Below are positions 32,573 to 38,138 of a stretch of 38,138 nt of DNA, piece after piece (the stretch's first letter is position 1; the number at the start of each line of letters is the position of its first letter). A program made the translations under genes and the position numbers. The stretch spans positions 1-38,138 of the forward strand of contig NZ_AUWQ01000063.1 in assembly GCF_000455205.1 (NCBI RefSeq), written 5' to 3'. This DNA is from Mycobacterium sp. UM_CSW (GTDB taxonomy: Bacteria; Actinomycetota; Actinomycetes; Mycobacteriales; Mycobacteriaceae). The notes under the pieces were generated by a model. It saw only the letters and a program-made list of their open reading frames with translations. It was not told where the DNA came from and did not search any database.

Positions 32573-34153
32573 TTACACGGACATGCCTTCAGCAAACGGC
32601 ATTTCGGGCTCATCGTGGCGGCGCGCGCCGACCGCGATCAAGATCGCGCTCGCCACCGCCGCGGCGGTCGCCGCGATGGCCGCGGCCACCAGAGCAACCT
32701 GCATTCCGGCGGCGCTGGCCTGACGGGCCGCCCGTGCGATCGCCGGCAGCGCGGCACGGTATTCGGCGGGCAGGAAATCGAGCGCCCGCAGGCCCGCGCC
32801 CGCGGACAACCGATCGACGAGGCGTTGCGCGGGCCCGGGGCCGGCGACACCGAGCCGGGCCAGTTCGCGGGTGGCGCTGTCGGACCCGCGCCGGCCGAAC
32901 AGGGCGCCCAGGCCCGCGACACCGGCCAGGATGCCGACCTGGCGAACCGTGCTCACCGCGCCGGTCGCCATCCCGGCGTCCTCGACCGGCACGAACTGCA
33001 GTGCGATGTCGGATGTCAGCGCGAACAGGCCGCCCAGCCCGAGCCCGGCCACGACGGAACCGGCGATGAAATGGGTCCATTGGGTGTCGGCGTCGACACC
33101 GGTGGTCAGCCACAGCCCCACCGCGATCAGCGCCACCCCCGCCGGGATCGACGTCCACGCCGGAAAATAACGCGCGGCGATCATGGCCAGCGGGGCGCCA
33201 AGTACGCAGGCGACGGTAAGCGGCAGGGCCCGCAGCCCCGCCTGAAATGGGCTGTATCCCAGCGTGTTCATGAAGTACAGCGCCAGGTAGTTGGTCGAGG
33301 CGATCAAAGTTCCGGCCGCGGCGAACGCCGCGAGGGACACCCCCGCGAAACCCGGGCGGCGCACCAGTTGTAGGTCGAGCATCGGCGCTCCGGATCGCGA
33401 CTCCCACCACACGAATACCGCCAGGCCCGACACCGCGAACGCGCCCAGCGCCAGGATCACCCCGCTGGTCCAGCCGCGGTGGTTGCCCTCGATCAATACG
33501 TACACGCCCGCGAACAGCGCCGCCGACAACACGGCCGTGCCGACCAGGTCGAGCGGGCGGTCTTGCGCGCCAACGGTTTCCGGGACGAACCGCACGGCGA
33601 TCGACAGGGCGACCACCCCGATCGGCACGTTGATCAAAAAGATCGACTCCCACCCGAAGGCCCCGACGAGCGCCCCGCCGAGCAGGGGCCCGACGGCGGC
33701 GCCCGCGCCCATCACGGCGCCGTAGATCGCGATCGCGATGCCCCGACCGCGCTGTTCGGGGAAGCCCGCGGCGACCATCGGCAGCGAGACGCCCAGCAGG
33801 ACCGCCCCGCCCGCGCCCTGCAGCGCCCGGCACACGTTCAGCACCTCGATGCTGCGGGCCAGCGCGCAGCCGGCCGAGGCCAGCGTGAACGCCGTCATCC
33901 CGGCCAGGTACAGCCGTCGCCGCCCGAGCCGGTCACCCAACGTCGCCGCGGTGAGCAGCAGCCCCGCCATCGGCAGCGCGTACGCGTCGACCACCCACTG
34001 CAAACCGCTGAGGTCGGCGTCCAGGGACGCCTGGATGTTGGCCAGCGCGGCCGAGACGATGGTCATGTCGAGCAGCAGCATGAACACCGCGAGGCACACC
34101 GCGAGCAGCGTCAGGCGGGGGTGAAGTGCCGTCCCGCCTTCGTCGTCGGCCAC
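32573..34153 (-). CDS. MFS exporter, EmrB/QacA (DHA2, 14-TM) type
   Basis: A 526-aa proton-driven exporter. Motif A is TLGDRLGRRRLYLAG and motif C is GPLLGGALVGAFGWESIFLINVPIG; also LDMTIVSAALANIQ at TM1, as in QacA-type pumps. The number of hydrophobic segments suits 14 TM. GTG 34153 abuts the stop of the acyltransferase gene with no gap, and the N-acyltransferase starts 11 nt after its end, so it is in the middle of a five-gene unit and may export the product of the two downstream enzymes. General drug export is the alternative. Confidence 0.9.
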   Translation of the reverse strand: MADDEGGTALHPRLTLLAVCLAVFMLLLDMTIVSAALANIQASLDADLSGLQWVVDAYALPMAGLLLTAATLGDRLGRRRLYLAGMTAFTLASAGCALARSIEVLNVCRALQGAGGAVLLGVSLPMVAAGFPEQRGRGIAIAIYGAVMGAGAAVGPLLGGALVGAFGWESIFLINVPIGVVALSIAVRFVPETVGAQDRPLDLVGTAVLSAALFAGVYVLIEGNHRGWTSGVILALGAFAVSGLAVFVWWESRSGAPMLDLQLVRRPGFAGVSLAAFAAAGTLIASTNYLALYFMNTLGYSPFQAGLRALPLTVACVLGAPLAMIAARYFPAWTSIPAGVALIAVGLWLTTGVDADTQWTHFIAGSVVAGLGLGGLFALTSDIALQFVPVEDAGMATGAVSTVRQVGILAGVAGLGALFGRRGSDSATRELARLGVAGPGPAQRLVDRLSAGAGLRALDFLPAEYRAALPAIARAARQASAAGMQVALVAAAIAATAAAVASAILIAVGARRHDEPEMPFAEGMSV

Positions 34154-35296
34154 CTAGCCGTCCTTGACCCGGGTGAAGCGGTGCAACAACCAGGCGAGCG
34201 GGATCGTCACCGCCAGCGTCGCGACGAACAGGTAGCCCATCGAGCCCGTGTAGACGTGCGCGCGGACGATGTAGACCATCGCGAATTCCATGGTGATGAG
34301 GTGGATCAGGAAGATTTCGTAGGAGATCTCGCCGAGCCACACCATCGGCCGGCTGGCCAGCAGCCGCGCGTACGCACCCTGATTTCCCAACGCCAGCGGC
34401 GCCACCGCGAGCGCGGCGATGACGGCGTAGAACACGGTCTTGCAGACGGCCTGGCTCAGCGTGGCCGGCGACGTCGTGGGTGCGCCGGCGATCGGCGTGG
34501 AGGCGATGAAATAGCAGATGACGGCCAGCGGGATGGCCATGAATGCGTAGCAGTGCACCTTCATCGCCTGCAGCACGGCCAGCGCCATGCCGGCCAGGAA
34601 CCAGGCCAGGTAGGTCGGCAGCCAGAGCCGGGCGCCGTCGGGGAACCAGTGGTCGGTGTGCACCAGGACCAGCCATCCCGGGCTGATCAGAGCCATCGCC
34701 GCCAGGGCGGCCAGCATCACGTTCGGCTGCCAGCGCCGCCGGGCGATCAGCACCAGCAGCAGGTAGGCCAGCAACGGCAGCACGACGTAGAACGAGGCCT
34801 CCACCGCCAGGCTCCACATCTGCGTCAGGCCCTGGTGCAGGTACTTGCCGAGGTAGCCGTTGCAGTAGATCTGCGTCAGCGTCAGGTTGCGCACCAGCCC
34901 CAGCCACGTGTGCCCGGGGTTCGGCCCGGCCTCGCGGAAGTGGTAGAGCACATAGGCGACCAGCACGGTGATGACGTAGGCGGGCATGATGCGCCGAACC
35001 CGGTGCCGCGCATAGCGACTCAGCGATGGGGGCGGGCCGCCGGTGGCGGCCGCCTTGACCCACGGCCGGAACAGCAGGAAGCCCGACAGCACGAAGAAGA
35101 TGGGCACGCCGATCTCCAGCCGGGAACCGACCAGTCCCCAGTAGCCGTGGGTGTACTTGCCGGTGGTGTAGGCCGCGTGGGTGCCGACGACGGTGAGCGC
35201 GGCGACCGCGCGGATGCCGGTCAGCGACGCGACGCGGTCGACGTGGGCGACCTGCTCGAGCCCGCCCTGGGCGTCGCGTTCCTCGGAGAGCGTCAC
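34154..35296 (-). CDS. Membrane acyltransferase, acyltransferase-3 family (Rv1254 homologue)
   Basis: A 380-aa integral membrane protein with ~10 TM helices. It starts with the family hallmark VASLTGIRAVAALTVVGTHA and has IFFVLSGFLLFRPW, RYARHRVRRIMPAY and MWSLAVEASFYVVLPLLAYLLL, all typical for acyltransferase-3 (OafA/NodX-like) proteins that O-acylate sugars, lipids or antibiotics with short acyl groups. GTG 35296 overlaps the deaD stop as GTGA. In H37Rv it also follows deaD. Here it leads into the exporter and N-acyltransferase genes, so it could also acylate their product; the target is unknown. Confidence 0.9.
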   Translation of the reverse strand: MTLSEERDAQGGLEQVAHVDRVASLTGIRAVAALTVVGTHAAYTTGKYTHGYWGLVGSRLEIGVPIFFVLSGFLLFRPWVKAAATGGPPPSLSRYARHRVRRIMPAYVITVLVAYVLYHFREAGPNPGHTWLGLVRNLTLTQIYCNGYLGKYLHQGLTQMWSLAVEASFYVVLPLLAYLLLVLIARRRWQPNVMLAALAAMALISPGWLVLVHTDHWFPDGARLWLPTYLAWFLAGMALAVLQAMKVHCYAFMAIPLAVICYFIASTPIAGAPTTSPATLSQAVCKTVFYAVIAALAVAPLALGNQGAYARLLASRPMVWLGEISYEIFLIHLITMEFAMVYIVRAHVYTGSMGYLFVATLAVTIPLAWLLHRFTRVKDG

Positions 35297-36960
35297 CGGC
35301 GTGATTTCGTTTTGCCCGGTGAGCGGTCCGGCCGCAGGTCGATCAGCACGCCCGAGATGCGGGTCTGCTCGAGCTTCTTCAGCGTCGACTTGGGCAGCTT
35401 GGCCGGCAGCTCGACGAGCGAGAAGTCCGGCCCGATGGCGATGTGGCCGAAGTCGCTGCGGTGCAGGCCGCCCTCGTTGGCGATGGCGCCGACGATCGCG
35501 CCCGGGCCGATCTTGTGCCGCTTGCCAACCGAGATCCGGTAGGTGGCGAAATCTCTTGGTGTCCTTGGTCTTTGGTGCTTATCCGGGCGCTCCCGGCGTT
35601 CACGCCGTTCCGGCGGCGGTTCAGGCGCCATCAGGAACGCCTCGCCGTCGCGCGACTGCACCGCCAGCGCGGCGGCGATGTCGGCCATCGGGACGTCGTG
35701 CTCGCGCTCGTAGTCCTGAATCAGCTTGCGGAACAGGTCGATTCCCGGGGCGGCGAGCGCGTCGGTGATGGAGTCGGCGAACTTCGCCACCCGTTGGGCG
35801 TTGACGTCCTCGACGGTGGGGAGCTCGGCCTCGGTGAGCGTTTGCCGGGTGGCCTTCTCGATGGCCTTGAGCAGGTGGCGCTCCCGCGGCGAGACGAACA
35901 GCACCGCGGTTCCACTGCGCCCGGCCCGGCCGGTGCGCCCGATGCGGTGCACGTAGGACTCGGTGTCGTGCGGGATGTCGTAGTTCAGGACGTGCGAGAT
36001 GCGGTCCACGTCAAGGCCTCTGGCCGCCACATCGGTGGCGACCAGGATGTCGAGGCTGCCGTTCTTCAGAGCGGCGATGGTCCGCTCGCGCTGCGCCTGC
36101 GGGATGTCGCCGTTGATGGCAGCGGCGGAAAAGCCTCGGGCCCGGAGCTTTTCGGCGACCTCCTCGGTGGCCTGCTTGGTGCGCACGAACACGATCATCG
36201 CCTCGAACGGCTCCACTTCGAGCAGGCGGGTGAGCGCGTCCATCTTGCGGGAGCCGGCGACCTGGATGTAGCGCTGCGAAATGTTCTGCGCGGTGGCGGT
36301 TTTCGACTTGGTGGTGATTTCCACCGGGTCGTGCAGGTATTTGGTGGTGAGCTTGCGGATCGCGGGCGGCATGGTCGCCGAGAACAGCGCGACCTGTTTG
36401 TATTCGGGCGTTTCGGACAGGATGCGTTCGACGTCCTCGGCGAAGCCCATGGTGAGCATCTCGTCGGCTTCGTCGAGCACGAGGTAGTCGAGGTGGGACA
36501 GGTCCAGCGTGCCGCGTTCCAGGTGGTCGATGACCCGGCCGGGGGTGCCGACCACCACCTGCGCGCCGCGCCGCAGCCCGGCCAGCTGCACGCCGTAGGA
36601 CGAGCCGCCGTAGATCGGCAGCACGTGAATCTTGGGCAGGTGGGTGCCGTAGCGGCTGAACGCCTCGGCCACCTGCAGGGCCAGCTCGCGGGTGGGCGCG
36701 AGCACCAGGGCCTGGGTGGCGGTGCTCTTGGCGTCGATCTTGGACAGGATCGGGATCGCGAACGCCGCCGTCTTGCCGGTGCCAGTCTGCGCGAGCCCGA
36801 CGACGTCGGATCCGGCCAGCAGCGGCGGGATCGTCGCCGCCTGGATGGCCGTCGGCGTCTCGTAGCCGACGTCGGCGGTCGCCTTCAGGACCGCAGGGTG
36901 AATCTGCAGGTCCGCGAATGTGGGAGAGGCAGCCTCGGGTGGGCTGTCCGGGAGGGTCAT
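35293..36960 (-). CDS. deaD: ATP-dependent RNA helicase DeaD/CsdA (Rv1253 homologue)
   Basis: A 555-aa DEAD-box helicase for ribosome assembly and RNA remodelling at low temperature. All motifs are present: Q-motif (GYETPTAIQ), AQTGTGKTAAF, PTRELALQ, GTPGRVIDH, LDEADEML, SATMP, IVFVRTK, TDVAARGLD, HRIGRTGRAG. The C-terminal part has a basic Arg/Glu-rich linker (PPPERRERRERPDKHQRP) and a DbpA-type RNA-binding domain (YRISVGKRHKIGPGAIVGAI, GPDFSLVELP). It is first in the minus-strand unit with acyltransferase, exporter, N-acyltransferase and N-monooxygenase, all overlapping or within 11 nt. About 100 nt separate its ATG from the divergent lprE start. Confidence 0.95.
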   Translation of the reverse strand: MTLPDSPPEAASPTFADLQIHPAVLKATADVGYETPTAIQAATIPPLLAGSDVVGLAQTGTGKTAAFAIPILSKIDAKSTATQALVLAPTRELALQVAEAFSRYGTHLPKIHVLPIYGGSSYGVQLAGLRRGAQVVVGTPGRVIDHLERGTLDLSHLDYLVLDEADEMLTMGFAEDVERILSETPEYKQVALFSATMPPAIRKLTTKYLHDPVEITTKSKTATAQNISQRYIQVAGSRKMDALTRLLEVEPFEAMIVFVRTKQATEEVAEKLRARGFSAAAINGDIPQAQRERTIAALKNGSLDILVATDVAARGLDVDRISHVLNYDIPHDTESYVHRIGRTGRAGRSGTAVLFVSPRERHLLKAIEKATRQTLTEAELPTVEDVNAQRVAKFADSITDALAAPGIDLFRKLIQDYEREHDVPMADIAAALAVQSRDGEAFLMAPEPPPERRERRERPDKHQRPRTPRDFATYRISVGKRHKIGPGAIVGAIANEGGLHRSDFGHIAIGPDFSLVELPAKLPKSTLKKLEQTRISGVLIDLRPDRSPGKTKSRR

Positions 36961-37066
36961 CGTGTCAAGAGTCTAGTTGTGCTGGCGGGCCCAGCGAAGC
37001 TGGGCGCTGCGGGTCACGGCCGCGCCTGCTGCGCCGGCTGGGTCGGTGCCGGTACGGTTTGGCGAT

Positions 37067-37657
37067 GTGTGCTCGCTACCCTGCCGTGCGCTGACGGGCG
37101 TAGCCGTTCTCGCGTCGGCCTCCGTTGCTTTGACCGGTTGCGGTTCGGGAGATTCCACGGTCGCCAAGACGCCGCAGGCCACCACGACGACGTCGACGGC
37201 GTCGATCACCGCCCCCGCCACGCCGATCCCGACGTCCGGCGTCGCCGCGCCGCCCGGTAGCGCCGCGCCGGCCGACCCGTGCGCGGTCAATTTGGCCTCG
37301 CCCACCATTGCGAAGGTGGTGTCCGAGCTGCCGAAGGACCCGCGCAGCCAGCAGCCCTGGAGTCCGGAGCCGGTGGCCGGCAACTACAACGAGTGCGCCC
37401 AGCTGTCGGCGGTGATCATCAAGGCCAACACCAACGCCGTCAACCCGACGACCCGGGCGGTGCTGTTCCATCTGGGCCAGTTCATCCCGCAGGGTGTGCC
37501 GGACACCTACGGGTTCAACGGCATCGACGCGGCCCAAACCACCGGCGACACAGTCGCTTTGACCTATCCCGGCGGCGTCAATGGGCTCAACACCGACGTG
37601 CGGTTCCACTGGGACGGCAACGGCGTCCAGCTGATCGGCAACACCCCGGGCCACTGA
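37067..37657 (+). CDS. lprE: Lipoprotein LprE (Rv1252c homologue)
   Basis: A 196-aa secreted lipoprotein. Signal peptide: VCSLPCRALTGVAVLASASV, lipobox ALTGC, then a Thr/Ala/Pro-rich linker (~25-60). The mature domain starts DPCAVNLASPTIAKVVSELP and continues GNYNECAQLSAVIIKANTN and IPQGVPDTYGFNGID, very close to M. tuberculosis LprE as remembered. Two Cys of the mature domain could pair. GTG 37067 is chosen since it starts directly at the signal peptide; a GTG at 36977 in frame would add 30 residues with no signal character. TACGGT ~9 nt upstream might be a -10 for a near-leaderless mRNA. Function is unknown beyond envelope localisation and reported roles in host interaction. Confidence 0.9.
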   Translation: MCSLPCRALTGVAVLASASVALTGCGSGDSTVAKTPQATTTTSTASITAPATPIPTSGVAAPPGSAAPADPCAVNLASPTIAKVVSELPKDPRSQQPWSPEPVAGNYNECAQLSAVIIKANTNAVNPTTRAVLFHLGQFIPQGVPDTYGFNGIDAAQTTGDTVALTYPGGVNGLNTDVRFHWDGNGVQLIGNTPGH

Positions 37658-37685
37658 GCCAAGCCGGCCGGTCGAGCTCCCGGGG

Positions 37686-38138
37686 TTACGGGTTGCCGGT
37701 CCACGACGGGTATGTCCCCGGGCGGCCTTCCGCGCCGCTCTGGATCCCGCCGAAGGACAGGCCTCCGGTGCCGCCGTTCCCGGCGGCGCCACCGGCGCCG
37801 CCAGAGTTGTTCGTACCGATGCCGAGACCGCCCGCGCCGCCATCGACACCGTCAGCGCCGGGGTCACCGTCGCCGACCTGTACCAGGTCCGGGATGTTGG
37901 AGGCGCCGCCGCCACCGCCACCGCCGGTGCCGGTGGCATTGGTGCCACCAGCGCCGCCGAGGCCGCCGTTGGTCATGGTCGTAGTGCCGTCGCCGGCGAA
38001 CAGCTCCGCATTGCCGCCGGTGCCGCCGTGCCCGGCGGCGCCGCTGGCAGATGCGGCCCCACCGCCACCACCACCGCCACCGCCTGCGGCGTTACCGGCC
38101 GCGACGGTACCGCCCGCGCCGCCGCCGCCACCGCCGCC
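37686..38138 (-). CDS. Glycine-rich PGRS-like protein (3' end only)
   Basis: An open minus-strand frame runs from the window edge to a TAA at 37686, giving the last 150 residues of a larger protein. It is dominated by Gly-Gly-X repeats (GGAGG, GGTGG, runs of up to 10 Gly), with Asn/Ala inserts such as GGNAELFAGDGTT, and ends in SGAEGRPGTYPSWTGNP. This is the composition of mycobacterial PE_PGRS proteins, but no PE domain is in view, so another glycine-rich surface protein is possible. It converges with lprE, 28 nt apart. An internal ATG at 37976 is unlikely to be the start. Confidence 0.7.
   Translation of the reverse strand, partial: GGGGGGGAGGTVAAGNAAGGGGGGGGGAASASGAAGHGGTGGNAELFAGDGTTTMTNGGLGGAGGTNATGTGGGGGGGASNIPDLVQVGDGDPGADGVDGGAGGLGIGTNNSGGAGGAAGNGGTGGLSFGGIQSGAEGRPGTYPSWTGNP

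Noticed and set aside
33479-35542. Long plus-strand open frame antisense to the MFS and acyltransferase genes
   Set aside because: Its translation is dominated by Arg, His, Gln, Asp and Gly with no domain or hydrophobic pattern. It is the usual antisense shadow in high-GC DNA, and both minus-strand genes beneath it are clear.
37686-38138. Repeated GGC/GCC units as CRISPR-like array
   Set aside because: No uniform repeats and spacers; the units are Gly codons of an open reading frame.

Overview
The window is very GC-rich and codes densely on both strands. Its gene content and order match the Rv1252c-Rv1276c block of Mycobacterium tuberculosis H37Rv, in reverse orientation: sixA-like, lprC, lprB, ABC pair, DUF732, C39-like, embR, pknH, abmR (Rv1265), adenylyl cyclase, amiB2, HIT, Ddn-like, FAD oxidoreductase, udgB, tap, FAD-linked oxidase, cyp130, TetR, acyltransferase, deaD, lprE. 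Extra genes are interspersed and lprA is not seen, so this is most likely a non-tuberculous Mycobacterium. Family and Rv assignments rest on recognition of the translated sequences; no database search was run.

Layout. (1) 1-5420: the tail of an unknown gene, a SixA-type phosphatase, lipoproteins LprB/LprC, and a two-gene ABC exporter whose catalytic residues predict an asymmetric heterodimer. (2) 5421-12895: a surface-protein and Ser/Thr-kinase region. Two DUF732 + C39-like secreted-protein pairs flank embR. embR carries an in-frame TAG in its DNA-binding domain. Two PknH-type kinases follow, with near-identical catalytic domains but unrelated external sensor domains. A ~29-nt element recurs upstream of three of the secreted-protein genes. 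(3) 12913-17202: the abmR / Mcr11-like sRNA / adenylyl cyclase locus, amiB2, a HIT protein and a Ddn-like F420 enzyme. (4) 17288-22260: an added pair, a 1314-aa membrane c-di-GMP protein (two membrane-GGDEF modules plus EAL) and a luciferase-like oxidoreductase. (5) 22407-30215: FAD oxidoreductase, udgB, tap, FAD-linked oxidase, an added methyltransferase/GbsR pair with a clear operator, cyp130 and TetR. (6) 30216-30511: non-coding, holding a tandem duplication of the TetR gene end and a 19-bp hairpin. (7) 30512-36960: one minus-strand transcription unit, deaD > acyltransferase-3 > MFS exporter > OlsB/hemolysin-type N-acyltransferase > ornithine/lysine N-monooxygenase; the last three are additions relative to H37Rv. 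(8) 37067-38138: lipoprotein LprE and the 3' end of a glycine-rich PGRS-like gene that runs off the window.

How the genes may work together. PknH phosphorylates EmbR in M. tuberculosis; here the kinase is duplicated while embR looks broken or shortened, so that pathway may be rewired. AbmR, the Mcr11-like sRNA and the cyclase form a known cAMP-linked locus. The N-acyltransferase, N-monooxygenase and exporter are the best candidate for an undescribed small-molecule pathway (an N-acylated, N-hydroxylated ornithine/lysine product, either metallophore or lipid). The twin-module c-di-GMP protein is the most unusual single protein.
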